From: Acidobacteriota bacterium
GTDB lineage: Bacteria; Acidobacteriota; Aminicenantia; Aminicenantales; Aminicenantaceae
Assembly (NCBI GenBank): GCA_030669585.1
Contig: DAOVDI010000004.1
Location: 1-53,934, forward strand
Direction: 5' to 3'
DNA length: 53,934 nt
Part shown: piece after piece, positions 17,901-28,218 of the stretch
Numbering within the stretch: position 1 is the first letter of the stretch
Layout: each line of letters starts with the position of its first letter
Program-made: the position numbers and the translations under genes
The notes under the pieces: model-generated
Seen by the model: only the letters and a program-made list of their open reading frames with translations
The model's database searches: none
Told to the model about the DNA's origin: nothing

Positions 17901-18731
17901 ATGGAGAATCAAGAGATAGATCCTATCATCGACAGAGCATTAGAAGAGGATATGCCCGGTGGTGACATTACTTCGGAAAATGTCATTCCTCCGGACTCTA
18001 ATTCAACTGCCGTTTTTCTTGCAAAGGGAGATGGTGTGCTTGCAGGGATGCCGGTCGTTAGGCGGGTATTTCAAAAGATCGATGCATCAATCCGATTTAC
18101 TGAATGGAAACATGATGGTGCGTTTATTAAAAATGGCACAAAGCTCGCTAAACTGGAAGGGAATTCTATTGCCCTATTAAAAGGAGAGAGAACAGCTCTG
18201 AACTTTTTGCAGAGGATGTCGGGGATTGCCTCGGAGACCCGAAAATATGTTAAGGTTCTTGCAGGGACCGGGACAAAGATCCTGGATACACGCAAAACAA
18301 CACCAGGGCTCAGGATTCTTGAAAAATACGCCGTCAAGATAGGAGGAGGAGAAAATCACCGGTTTTCCCTTTCGGATATGGTCATGCTGAAAGATAATCA
18401 CCTCACTATTGTGGGCAGCATTTACAGGGCGGTAAAGAAAGCAAGAGAAGCGGTTCAGGACCACATCAAGATCGAGGTTGAGACTGCTTCCCTTGAGGAA
18501 GTCAAAGAAGCGCTTGAAAGCGGAGCAGATATGATCATGCTGGATAATATGACAATGGAACTGATGGAGGAAGTTGTCAAGTGGGTAAACGGCCGTGTTT
18601 TACTGGAAGCCTCCGGTAATGTAAACTTAAAGAAGCTGAAAACCCTGGCTGATCTGGGTGTAGATTATATCTCAGTCGGCGGTTTGACCCATTCTTTTAA
18701 ATCGCTGGATATAAGCATGGATTTTTTATAA
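17901..18731 (+). CDS. nadC: Nicotinate-nucleotide pyrophosphorylase (carboxylating)
   Basis: GERTALNFLQRMSGIAS...ILDTRKTTPGLRILEKYAVKIGGGENHRFSLSDMVMLKDNH... Confidence 0.96.
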   Translation: MENQEIDPIIDRALEEDMPGGDITSENVIPPDSNSTAVFLAKGDGVLAGMPVVRRVFQKIDASIRFTEWKHDGAFIKNGTKLAKLEGNSIALLKGERTALNFLQRMSGIASETRKYVKVLAGTGTKILDTRKTTPGLRILEKYAVKIGGGENHRFSLSDMVMLKDNHLTIVGSIYRAVKKAREAVQDHIKIEVETASLEEVKEALESGADMIMLDNMTMELMEEVVKWVNGRVLLEASGNVNLKKLKTLADLGVDYISVGGLTHSFKSLDISMDFL

Positions 18732-20302
18732 TGAAAAAAGATCAAAAAAAGACCGATGTACTGATCATAGGCTGCGGAATCGCCGGAGCAAGCGCTGCGA
18801 TCGAGGCGGCCAAGAATGGATTAAATGTGGTCGTTATCACGAAAAATTCCGATCTTGTGGAGTCCAACACTTTTTATGCACAGGGAGGAATCGTTTCTCT
18901 CGGAGCGGATGATTACCCGGAACTGTTGAAAGAAGATATCATTAAGACAGGAGATGGGATCAATAATCCGGAAGCAGTGAATATCCTTGTAACTGAGGGA
19001 AAGGCTGCTGTGGAAAGAATACTGATCAATGAATTAAATATCCCTTTCTCCCGCAGTTCTGCGAAAACTCTGGATTATGCGCAGGAAGGCGGCCATTCAA
19101 GACGCCGTATTCTTCACATTGAGGACACAACAGGAAGAACCATTGAAGAAAAATTCATCGATATGTTAAAATCTTATTCCAATGTTACTCTTTTATCCGA
19201 CAGAACAGCTGTTGACATCTTGACTATTCCACATCACTCCAAAAACCCCAGATCGTTTTATAATGAAGCGCACTGCATCGGGGCCTATGTGCTGGATAAC
19301 CGGACAAAAAAAGTAAGTGCCATATTTGCGGAAAAGACCGTCTTGGCGACTGGCGGCTGCGGGGCTGTGTTTCTGTACACATCCAATCCCAGGTGGGCTA
19401 TCGGTGATGGATATGCCATGGCATATCAGGCAGGCGCCAGGATCGTTAATATGGAATATATTCAGTTTCATCCCACGTCACTGTTCCATAGGGATGCCGA
19501 TGGTTTCCTTGTTTCTGAATCTGTCAGAGGTGAGGGAGCACGGTTGAAAAGTAAAGATGGCAAGACTTTTATGGAGAAGTACAACGATAAAAAGGACCTT
19601 GGTCCCAGGGATGAAGTCACGCGTGCCATCTATGCGGAGATGATCAACATAAACAGTAATTATGTCCTTCTAGACCTGGCTTCCTATGTTAAAGTGGACA
19701 TTAAAAAAAGATTTCCAAATATATATAAAACCTGTTTACAGTACGGGATCGATATAACCAAAGATTCTATTCCGGTTGTTCCGGCCGCTCATTATACTCT
19801 GGGAGGGATTCTGGTGAACGAGTGGGGTCAGACATCGCTGAAAGGCCTTTATGCTGTGGGGGAAGTTGCCTGTACCGGCGTTCACGGCGCTAACCGGCTG
19901 GCATCCACATCTCTTCTGGAGGGATTGGTCTGGGGGACAAGGGCTGCTCAGCACATCACATCCCATTTCGGGCCCAGGTTTGCCGTAGACTATTCCGATA
20001 TCCATGAATGGTATTATCCTGAAAAAGAAGAAGAGATCGATCCTGCATTGATCAATCAGGACTGGCTGTCCATCCGCTCCACACTCTGGAATTATACAGG
20101 GATCATACGGACGCAAAAAAGACTGCAGAGAGCCCGGGCAGACCTGGAATATCTCAGGCACCGGATCGAGAAATTTTACAAGGAGGCCCGTATGGATGCC
20201 AAGATTGTCGGCTTGAAACACGGCATCCAGGTTGCACTCCTGATCACTTACGCGGCATTGAATAATCCGGTTAGCAGGGGTGCCCACTTCCTCCAGGAAT
20301 GA
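18731..20302 (+). CDS. nadB: L-aspartate oxidase
   Basis: 523 aa; GCGIAGASAAIEAAKNG; YAQGGIV; HSRRRILHIEDTTGRTIE; YTLGGILVNEWGQTSLKGLYAVGEVACTGVHGANRLASTSLLEGLVWG. Overlaps nadC by 1 nt (TAATG). Confidence 0.95.
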   Translation: MKKDQKKTDVLIIGCGIAGASAAIEAAKNGLNVVVITKNSDLVESNTFYAQGGIVSLGADDYPELLKEDIIKTGDGINNPEAVNILVTEGKAAVERILINELNIPFSRSSAKTLDYAQEGGHSRRRILHIEDTTGRTIEEKFIDMLKSYSNVTLLSDRTAVDILTIPHHSKNPRSFYNEAHCIGAYVLDNRTKKVSAIFAEKTVLATGGCGAVFLYTSNPRWAIGDGYAMAYQAGARIVNMEYIQFHPTSLFHRDADGFLVSESVRGEGARLKSKDGKTFMEKYNDKKDLGPRDEVTRAIYAEMININSNYVLLDLASYVKVDIKKRFPNIYKTCLQYGIDITKDSIPVVPAAHYTLGGILVNEWGQTSLKGLYAVGEVACTGVHGANRLASTSLLEGLVWGTRAAQHITSHFGPRFAVDYSDIHEWYYPEKEEEIDPALINQDWLSIRSTLWNYTGIIRTQKRLQRARADLEYLRHRIEKFYKEARMDAKIVGLKHGIQVALLITYAALNNPVSRGAHFLQE

Positions 20303-20386
20303 CCTGAATAATTCAAATCAATTTGTTGTGGTGAATTGAGAGTACTTAGTCTATAATAAATCGATAAAAAATGGACGGAGATAGTT

Positions 20387-23164
20387 ATGTTTGACAGCAC
20401 AAAGATCAAGGAGACATTGAACCTGCCGCAAACGTCCTTCTCTATGAAGGCGAAGCTTGCTAAGAAAGAGCCTGAAATCATTAAAAAGTGGGAAAATATC
20501 AACCTATACAGCAAGATCCAGGATAGACGTGAAGGAAACAAGTCCTTTGTCCTGCATGATGGACCTCCCTATGCCAATGGAAATATCCATCTGGGAACTG
20601 CTCTCAACAAGATCTTGAAAGATTTTATTATCAAAAGCAAATCAATGGCAGGCTATAAGGCTCCCTATATTCCCGGTTGGGACTGTCACGGTCTGCCTAT
20701 TGAGATTAAAGTGGATAAAAGCCTGAAGGAGAAGAAAAAAGATCTCTCCGCATTGGACATCCGTGAAGAATGTAAAAAATACGCGCTGAAATTTGTGAAT
20801 ATCCAGAGAGAACAGTTCAAGCGGTTGGGTGTAACAGGTCAATGGGAAAAACCGTATTTGACCATCGATCCCGAGTATGAAGCAGAGATCCTTCGCCATC
20901 TTGCTTCTTATTTCAGGTCCGGCAGTATTTACAAGGGGAAAAAGCCTGTATTCTGGTGCTCTGATTGTGGAACAGCCCTGGCTGAAGCCGAAATCGAATA
21001 CAAGGACCGGAATTCTCCATCCGTCTATGTGAAATTTCCCGTGATCTCTGATATGTCAAAAAAATATCCGGAACTTAAGGGGAAAAAAGTATCTGTTGTG
21101 ATCTGGACAACAACACCTTGGACTTTGCCGGCAAATCTGGCAGTTGCCTTCCACCCTGATTTTGAATATGCGGCCTTTGAAACGGACGGTGATGTTTATG
21201 TCATGGCCAAACGGTTAATCCCGGTGATTGCTGAAGAACTGGGATTTAAAAAATACAGGGTTCTGGTCACGTTCCCGGGAAAGGATATGGAAGACTTTAA
21301 GGCCCGTCACCCGTTCATAGACAGGGAATCATTTTTTGTGATGGCTGATTACGTAACCCTGGATCAGGGAACCGGAGCCGTGCATACCGCTCCCGGCCAT
21401 GGTCAGGATGATTACCTGACCGGATTAAAGTACAAACTGGACATTTATACTCCTGTAGACGATAAAGGCCGGTTCACTTCCGATGTTGACAAATATGCCG
21501 GTATGAATGTGTTCGAATCAAATGAGGTCATTATACGGGATATGGACAAGGAGAAAGTGCTGCTCAAAAGAAGCGACATCCTTCATTCATACCCACACTG
21601 CTGGCGGTGCAAAAAGCCGGTGATCTTCAGAGCCACGGCGCAGTGGTTCATTTCCATGGATAAGAACGGTCTCAGAGAAAAAGCTTTGGATAAGATCAAA
21701 AAGGTCAACTGGATTCCTTCCTGGGGCGAGGAACGGATCGCCAACATGATAGAAGGGCGGCCGGATTGGTGTATTTCGAGGCAGAGATCATGGGGCGTTC
21801 CTATCCCGGCGTTTGTATGCAAGGATTGCGGTTTTATTCTTGCAAATGAAAAGATAACGCTTCATGTTGCGGATATTTTTGCTCAAGAGGGATCAAATGC
21901 TTGGTATATAAAGAGCGGCGTGGAACTGCTTCCCAAGGAAACCATATGTCCGGATTGCGGCTCGGGCCGCTTTGATAAGGAATACAACATCCTGGATGTT
22001 TGGTTCGAATCAGGAGCAAGCCAAAATATTCTGGGAAAAAGAGACGACCTTCCCTGGCCAGCAGATGTTTATATCGAAGGCCACGACCAGTACAGGGGAT
22101 GGTTCAACAGTTCTCTTCTTGTGGGTATTGCGGCCAAAGGGGGGTCTCCATACAAAACATGCATTTCCCATGGTCATGTTTTGGATGAACAGGGGCGGGG
22201 CATGTCAAAGTCTTTGGGTAATTTCATTGAACCGGGTGAGATCATTGAAAAAAACGGTGCAGAGATCCTGAGGCTGTGGATTGCGATGCTCAATTATAAG
22301 GAGGATGCCCGCTGGGGAGAAGACACTCTGCAAAGGTTAGTCGAAGCATATAGAAAAATCCGGAATACCTGGCGTTTTCTCATGGGAAATATTTATGATT
22401 TTGTGCCGGATTCAGAAGTGATGGACCCAGAATACATGCATCCATTTGACAGGTGGATACTTGAAAAGTTCAACCGGATCGGGCAAAAAATACTGAAGGC
22501 ATACGAATCCTATGAATATCATATTGTTTTCCATGCAATCTATAGTTTTTTTACAGTCGAATTGAGTTCTTACTATCTGGATGTCTTGAAAGACAGGCTC
22601 TACTGCTCGGGAAAAAATGATAAAATCCGAAAATCCGCCCAGACAGCCTTGTTTCATCTTTTAAAAAATACGCTGATCCTGATGGCGCCCATCCTTCCCT
22701 TTACTACCGAGGAGGCATGGGAGGCCATGCCGGGTTTCAAAGATAAGAATGAGTCCATTCATCTGGGGCTTTTCCCTGATTTTGAAGAGAAATGGCTTGA
22801 TGAGGACATTTTTCAGGAATGGGAAAGACTTAGTGAAACAAGAGAAAAGGTTTTAAAGGAGCTGGAAAGGAAAAGGGAAGACAAAACAATCGGAAATTCT
22901 CTGGAAGCCGGTATATTTTTTATGGTACCAGATTCGCTGGAGTCGTTGTTTCATAAATATGAAAAAGACCTCCCCGCCTTGTTTATTGTATCCTCTGTTA
23001 AACTTAGTATAAACAAAGGGCAGGAACTTGTTATTGATATTTCAAAAGCCTATGGTACAAAGTGTGTCCGCTGCTGGAATTATTCTCCCTATGTCGGGAC
23101 CAGCGTCGATTTCCCCGAATTCTGTAAACGATGCGAGGATGTTGTCAAGGAGGCCGTAGAGTGA
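20387..23164 (+). CDS. ileS: Isoleucyl-tRNA synthetase
   Basis: 925 aa; DGPPYANGNIHLGTALNKILKD; GMSKSLGN (KMSKS-type); C-terminal zinc cysteines CVRCWNYS...CKRCEDVV. Confidence 0.97.
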   Translation: MFDSTKIKETLNLPQTSFSMKAKLAKKEPEIIKKWENINLYSKIQDRREGNKSFVLHDGPPYANGNIHLGTALNKILKDFIIKSKSMAGYKAPYIPGWDCHGLPIEIKVDKSLKEKKKDLSALDIREECKKYALKFVNIQREQFKRLGVTGQWEKPYLTIDPEYEAEILRHLASYFRSGSIYKGKKPVFWCSDCGTALAEAEIEYKDRNSPSVYVKFPVISDMSKKYPELKGKKVSVVIWTTTPWTLPANLAVAFHPDFEYAAFETDGDVYVMAKRLIPVIAEELGFKKYRVLVTFPGKDMEDFKARHPFIDRESFFVMADYVTLDQGTGAVHTAPGHGQDDYLTGLKYKLDIYTPVDDKGRFTSDVDKYAGMNVFESNEVIIRDMDKEKVLLKRSDILHSYPHCWRCKKPVIFRATAQWFISMDKNGLREKALDKIKKVNWIPSWGEERIANMIEGRPDWCISRQRSWGVPIPAFVCKDCGFILANEKITLHVADIFAQEGSNAWYIKSGVELLPKETICPDCGSGRFDKEYNILDVWFESGASQNILGKRDDLPWPADVYIEGHDQYRGWFNSSLLVGIAAKGGSPYKTCISHGHVLDEQGRGMSKSLGNFIEPGEIIEKNGAEILRLWIAMLNYKEDARWGEDTLQRLVEAYRKIRNTWRFLMGNIYDFVPDSEVMDPEYMHPFDRWILEKFNRIGQKILKAYESYEYHIVFHAIYSFFTVELSSYYLDVLKDRLYCSGKNDKIRKSAQTALFHLLKNTLILMAPILPFTTEEAWEAMPGFKDKNESIHLGLFPDFEEKWLDEDIFQEWERLSETREKVLKELERKREDKTIGNSLEAGIFFMVPDSLESLFHKYEKDLPALFIVSSVKLSINKGQELVIDISKAYGTKCVRCWNYSPYVGTSVDFPEFCKRCEDVVKEAVE

Positions 23165-23634
23165 AAAAGAGCTGGCCGTATCTTTTATTTGTTGTATCCA
23201 TGTTGATATTGGATCAGCTGACAAAGATCATTATTGCCCGGAATATTCCCTTGTATTCCCATATTCGCATAATACCCGGTTTTTTCGATCTGACGCATAT
23301 CCGCAACCGTGGCGCGATATTCGGATTTTTCTCACAGTCGGGCAGTCGGGCAATTCATCTTTTCCTTCTGGCGGCCTCATTAGTGGCCCTGGTCCTGATT
23401 ATTTATTATTTTCTCAAGATTTCCCCGGATAAAAAACTGATCAAAATATCCTTGTCCTTGATATTAGCCGGGGCATTGGGGAATCTTTTTGACAGGTGTA
23501 TCCAGGGGTACGTGGTCGACTTTCTTGATTTTTATGTTAGAAACTGGCACTGGCCTACATTTAATGTGGCGGATTCCTGTATCTCTATTGGCGCTTTTCT
23601 TTTAGTAATTATTTTCTTTTTCAAAAGGGGGTAA
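23161..23634 (+). CDS. lspA: Lipoprotein signal peptidase
   Basis: GTG start at 23161 overlapping the ileS stop; 'LDQLTKIIIARNI', 'ALGNLFDRCIQGYVVDFLDFY', 'FNVADSCISIGAFLL'. Confidence 0.93.
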   Translation: MKKSWPYLLFVVSMLILDQLTKIIIARNIPLYSHIRIIPGFFDLTHIRNRGAIFGFFSQSGSRAIHLFLLAASLVALVLIIYYFLKISPDKKLIKISLSLILAGALGNLFDRCIQGYVVDFLDFYVRNWHWPTFNVADSCISIGAFLLVIIFFFKRG

Positions 23635-23636
23635 TC

Positions 23637-24434
23637 ATGTTTCCAATTCTTGTGAAGATCGGTCCTTTGACCGTTCATACTTATGGTTTTATGCTGGCCC
23701 TGGGTATGGGTTTTGGGATTTGGTTCGTGTATGTCCAGGCAAAAAAACGGGGCATGGAAGCGAACCGGATTTTGGACCTGGCTTTTTACACCATTATAAT
23801 ATCACTGATCGGAGCAAAGGCTGTTTTGTTTGTGGGAAATATTTCCTTTTACACACGTTATCCCTCTGAACTTTTAAGTCTTGCCAGAAGTGGAGGTGTA
23901 TTTCAGGGCGGTCTGGCCTTTGGGATTGTTTTTGCCATCCTCTACATGAGAAAACATCGTATTCCTATCTGGAAGGTTGCTGATATCGTTGGGCCTGCTG
24001 TTGCTTTGGGCCATGGATTTGGCCGCGTCGGATGTTTCAGTGCGAGCTGCTGTTACGGAAGGGGATGTTCTGTTCCCTGGGGTGTAACTTTTCATAATGA
24101 GTATGCGCACAGCATTACCGGTATCCCTTTAGGGCAGGTCGTGCATCCTGTCCAGTTGTATGAATCAGCGCTGAATTTTATCAACTTTTTAATACTCTTT
24201 TTTGTGCTGCGCCGAAAAAAATTCGACGGCCAGGTTTTTTTTCTGTATATCATAAATTATTCTCTTATCAGATATTTTACCGAGTTTTACCGCGGCGACC
24301 ATGTTCTAAAAACCTATATTTTCAAAGGTTCGTCTCCATATCTCAGTATGTCCTATCCCCAGCTTTTCTGTCTTATCGGACTTGTTGTGGGACTCCTATT
24401 ATTTTTCTTGATAAAGAAAAGAAAAAGTGCCTAA
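23637..24434 (+). CDS. lgt: Prolipoprotein diacylglyceryl transferase
   Basis: 'GPLTVHTYGFMLALGMGFGIW', 'GHGFGRVGCFSASCCYG', 'VHPVQLYESALNF', 'RYFTEFYRGD'. Confidence 0.95.
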   Translation: MFPILVKIGPLTVHTYGFMLALGMGFGIWFVYVQAKKRGMEANRILDLAFYTIIISLIGAKAVLFVGNISFYTRYPSELLSLARSGGVFQGGLAFGIVFAILYMRKHRIPIWKVADIVGPAVALGHGFGRVGCFSASCCYGRGCSVPWGVTFHNEYAHSITGIPLGQVVHPVQLYESALNFINFLILFFVLRRKKFDGQVFFLYIINYSLIRYFTEFYRGDHVLKTYIFKGSSPYLSMSYPQLFCLIGLVVGLLLFFLIKKRKSA

Positions 24435-25335
24435 ACAGGAATTTTGTGTCACTCAACCAGAGCATGAAGAGCAGAGAGCAGATGTTTTTCTTGCTGACCG
24501 TCTTCCTGATTTAAGCCGCTCACAGATACAGAAGTTCATTGTGCAGGACAGGGTCAAGGTCAATGGTGCGCTGATAAAACCCAGTTACCGCCTGCAGGAT
24601 GGAGATACTATTACGATCGAATATGAGATTTCCGTCCAGGAAGGGATCCTGCCTGAAAATATTCCCCTGGATATCATCTATAAAGACGACCATATCGTTG
24701 TGATCAACAAATCCTCGGGTATGGTCGTCCATCCAGGTTCCGGAGTTAGCAGCCACACATTGGTCCATGCCTTACTGTATCATTTCCCAAAGATCGACAA
24801 GGTTGGAGAGCAGGAAAGACCGGGTCTTGTACATAGGTTGGATAAAGACACTTCCGGAGTTTTAGTGGCTGCATTGACCGAGGATGCTTTTTATGATCTT
24901 GGGAAACAGTTTAAAGCACGAAACGTGGAAAAATCGTATTACGGACTGGTTTGGGGTAAGCCGAGGGAGGAGGAAGGTATCATCGCCCGGCCGATCGGGC
25001 GGCATGTGAAACACGGAAGCAGGATTTCCGTAAAAACACGTAAACCTCGTGATGCAAAAACGCTGTATAGTGTTGAAAAAAACTTTTCCGGGAACACATT
25101 GCTTGTCCTGAAACCTGTGACCGGAAGAACACACCAGATTCGTGTTCACCTCACATCAATTGGACATCCCATTGTCGGAGATCCCCTGTATGGGAGAAGA
25201 AAAACTCAATGCCCACGTTTATTCCTCCATGCTTTTTCACTGAAATTCACCCATCCCGACTCTGGAGAGAGAGTCCAATTCAAAGCACCGCTTCCTTCAG
25301 ACCTGCAAGCATTTTTGGATGGACTTGATGAATAA
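24427..25335 (+). CDS. RluA/RluD-family 23S rRNA pseudouridine synthase
   Basis: S4 domain plus 'GLVHRLDKDTSGVLVAALTEDA', 'KPVTGRTHQIRVHLTSIGHPIVGDPLYG'; GTG start. Confidence 0.93.
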   Translation: MPKQEFCVTQPEHEEQRADVFLADRLPDLSRSQIQKFIVQDRVKVNGALIKPSYRLQDGDTITIEYEISVQEGILPENIPLDIIYKDDHIVVINKSSGMVVHPGSGVSSHTLVHALLYHFPKIDKVGEQERPGLVHRLDKDTSGVLVAALTEDAFYDLGKQFKARNVEKSYYGLVWGKPREEEGIIARPIGRHVKHGSRISVKTRKPRDAKTLYSVEKNFSGNTLLVLKPVTGRTHQIRVHLTSIGHPIVGDPLYGRRKTQCPRLFLHAFSLKFTHPDSGERVQFKAPLPSDLQAFLDGLDE

Positions 25336-25360
25336 TACCTGATTTAACTTTAATTTTTTG

Positions 25361-25390
25361 TTGAGAATAAAGAACTATTTATTGTAATAT
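25361..25390 (+). promoter_or_regulatory. Putative sigma70-like promoter (TTGAGA-N18-TAATAT)
   Basis: TTGAGA 25361-25366, TAATAT 25385-25390, upstream of the EF-G-like gene; TATCAA-N6-TTGATA dyad at 25421-25438 lies downstream. Confidence 0.4.
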
Positions 25391-25461
25391 AACCTTTACA
25401 CTTTTTTGCAGAATCTTCAATATCAATCAATGTTGATACGAATTCACATGGAGGCAACAGA

Positions 25462-27543
25462 ATGAAAGATTATGCTGCTGATAAGATAAGAAATATTGCG
25501 CTAATCGGCCATGGATCATCAGGAAAAACATCTCTTGCCGCTGCATTTCTTTTTAATGCGAGGGCTACCACACGCTTAACTAAGGTGGATGCAGGAAATA
25601 CCATAACAGATTATGACCAGGACGAGATCGAAAGAAAGATCTCCATCAATTCAGCGCTATGTCATCTGGAATGGAAGGATCACAAGATCAATCTGATCGA
25701 TTGTCCGGGATATACAAACTTTCTCTGGGATACCCGAGCCAGCCTGCGGGCCGTGGATGCCGGCGCTGTTGTTGTATGCAGTGTAGCCGGCATTGAGGTG
25801 GGAACGGAAAAAGGTTGGGCCATGCTGGAAGATCTGGAACTGCCGCGCATTATTATCATCAATAAAATGGACAGGGAAAATTCCGATTTCAGGCGTACGG
25901 TTGAGGCCGTTCAACAAGCTTTCGGACGAAAAGCTGTCCCGATCCAGTTCCCGATTGGGAAGGAAAAGGATTTCAAAGGGGTTGTCGACCTCATTACGAA
26001 AAAAGCCTATCTTTTTGAGGATGGGAACAGTGGAAAAATGAAAGAAGTTGAAGTTCCAGCGGACATAAAAGATGTTGTGGATAAGAAGATCGAAGAATTG
26101 ACCGAAATGGTGGCTGAAAACGATGAACAGCTTATGGAGAAGTATTTCGAAAACGGTAAATTATCATCAGAGGAATTGGTCAGCGGGCTTAACAAGAGCA
26201 TTCTTGACCGTGATTTTTATCCCATCTTTATGGCCTCAGCTCTGTCCAATATTGCAACACAGCCTGTCCTGGAGGGAATGATCAACTGTCTTCCTTCTCC
26301 TCTGCAGAGAAAAGAGATCAAAGGAGAGCAAGGAGCGGTCACGCCGGATGATAAGGGGCCATTTACCGCGCTTGTTTACAAGACGATCTCCGATCCCTAT
26401 ACCGGCCGGATCTCTATTATGCGGATATTTTCCGGAACCGTGAAAGCGGATGCCACGGTCTACAATGCCAATAAACAAACGAATGAGAAATTGGGCGGAT
26501 TGTTTTTTCTGCAGGGGAAAGAACAGATTCAGACGACTTTAGCCAGGGCCGGAGATATAGTTGCCACGGCCAAACTAAAAGCTACATCAACCGGAGATAC
26601 TCTTTCCGATAAAGGAGCCGGAGTTCAATTTGCTTCCATCAAGTTTCCTGAACCGTCTATCTCTTTTGCGATTGAACCTAAAACGAGGGCTGATGAAGAC
26701 AGAATATCGCAGGCTATCCATCGCATTACAGACGAGGATCCCACGGCAAGGATTGAGCGTGATCCTGAAACAGCGCAGCTTATTATTTCAGGAAATGGAC
26801 AGCTCCATGTTGAGATCATCACAGATAGATTGAGAAATAAATACAATGTTAATGTCGATCTTAAACCGCCCAAGATCCCGTACAGGGAAACCATCAAAGG
26901 CAAAGCTGATGTTCAGGGGAAATACAAAAAACAGACCGGTGGTCGAGGGCAGTACGGAGATGTCAAGATCAAAATAGAACCCATGGCGCGGGGAACAGAC
27001 TTTGAATTTGAAAACAAGATCTTTGGTGGCGCCATCCCGAAAAACTACATTCCTTCTGTCGAAAAGGGGGTTCAGGAAGCCCGCAAAAAAGGCGTTCTTG
27101 CCGGTTATCCCACGGTCGATTTTAAGGTCATTCTGTATGATGGTTCTTATCATGAGGTCGATTCTTCGGATATCGCTTTTAAGGTTGCCGCTTCCATGGC
27201 TTTTAAAAAGGCAGTCAAGGAAGCCAGGCCAACGATCCTTGAACCGATCATGAATGTAGAGGTCTATACACCTGAAACATATATGGGAGATATTATGGGA
27301 AGCCTCAACGGACGGCGAGGAAAAGTGCAGGGAATGGAGCAGAAGGGAAGTATGCGCCAGATCATAGCCCAGGTTCCAATGGCAGAGATGCTGGATTTTG
27401 AGCCGTCTTTAACCTCTATTACAGGGGGGAGAGGTTCTTTTTTAATGGAATTTTCCCATTTTGAGGAAGTTCCCGGACAGCTCCAGCAGAAGATCATTCA
27501 GGAATCCGTTAAAGAAGGACGCATCAGACAAGAAGAAAAGTAA
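25462..27543 (+). CDS. Elongation factor G-like translational GTPase (secondary EF-G paralogue)
   Basis: 693 aa; G1 'GHGSSGKTS', 'DCPGYTNF', 'NKMDRENSDF'; domain IV/V 'TGGRGQYGDVKIKIEP...GSLNGRRGKVQGMEQKGSMRQIIAQVPMAEML'. No rpsL/rpsG/tuf context. Confidence 0.9.
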   Translation: MKDYAADKIRNIALIGHGSSGKTSLAAAFLFNARATTRLTKVDAGNTITDYDQDEIERKISINSALCHLEWKDHKINLIDCPGYTNFLWDTRASLRAVDAGAVVVCSVAGIEVGTEKGWAMLEDLELPRIIIINKMDRENSDFRRTVEAVQQAFGRKAVPIQFPIGKEKDFKGVVDLITKKAYLFEDGNSGKMKEVEVPADIKDVVDKKIEELTEMVAENDEQLMEKYFENGKLSSEELVSGLNKSILDRDFYPIFMASALSNIATQPVLEGMINCLPSPLQRKEIKGEQGAVTPDDKGPFTALVYKTISDPYTGRISIMRIFSGTVKADATVYNANKQTNEKLGGLFFLQGKEQIQTTLARAGDIVATAKLKATSTGDTLSDKGAGVQFASIKFPEPSISFAIEPKTRADEDRISQAIHRITDEDPTARIERDPETAQLIISGNGQLHVEIITDRLRNKYNVNVDLKPPKIPYRETIKGKADVQGKYKKQTGGRGQYGDVKIKIEPMARGTDFEFENKIFGGAIPKNYIPSVEKGVQEARKKGVLAGYPTVDFKVILYDGSYHEVDSSDIAFKVAASMAFKKAVKEARPTILEPIMNVEVYTPETYMGDIMGSLNGRRGKVQGMEQKGSMRQIIAQVPMAEMLDFEPSLTSITGGRGSFLMEFSHFEEVPGQLQQKIIQESVKEGRIRQEEK

Positions 27544-27551
27544 TCAATCAT

Positions 27552-28076
27552 TCAGGAAATTTTCTGATAGGCTTCAGAGATCAGTAGATCAAGTTCTGAT
27601 TTTATGGCATTGGTGTCATTGACATAAATATTGATCTCTTCTCTATATTCTTCCTGAGAGAGGAGTGGGAATTTGACAATAAATGCATGGAACTGCTTGT
27701 ACATGTCATAGAGTTCTTCAAGCCTGGCTTGGACTTTGTCCATCTCTTTCGGTGGTCTTTTTGCCAGTCTCATCAATCCGGCGATCCGTACCCGGTTAAC
27801 GTCCATTTCCAGAATCAGGCTACCGGGGCGGGTCCCCATTATCTCGTCATAGGCGGATTTGAAATCCATCTCTGTTACCCTGGCGTATTCCCAGACTGAA
27901 TCATACATCTTACTGAGGCTGATGAAGGAGGATGACTGTATGGCAATAATGTTCCCCAGGCCTTTAGCCTTTTCAAGATACAATAAAGCATCTTTTGTGG
28001 TCCTGGAGCAGCCGGAAAAAAGGAAACCAAGACTCAAAGATAATAAAACTATGTTTTGAAACATATGTTTTTTCAT
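27552..28076 (-). CDS. Putative lipoprotein of unknown function
   Basis: 174 aa; lipobox-like 'LSLGFLFSGCSRTTK'; helical remainder. Convergent with the EF-G-like gene, 8-bp gap. Confidence 0.75.
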   Translation of the reverse strand: MKKHMFQNIVLLSLSLGFLFSGCSRTTKDALLYLEKAKGLGNIIAIQSSSFISLSKMYDSVWEYARVTEMDFKSAYDEIMGTRPGSLILEMDVNRVRIAGLMRLAKRPPKEMDKVQARLEELYDMYKQFHAFIVKFPLLSQEEYREEINIYVNDTNAIKSELDLLISEAYQKIS

Positions 28077-28218
28077 GGAATTTTACTCAAATCCAATATA
28101 GGATATTTTCCCTTGGGTTGCAAATGAGAGGAAAAAGGGCCGGAGGTTCTTGTCTTATACTGTGTTCTAGTGATATCATTCTTTTTTGTTTTTTCCTGAA
28201 AATTCCAAAATATGATAG

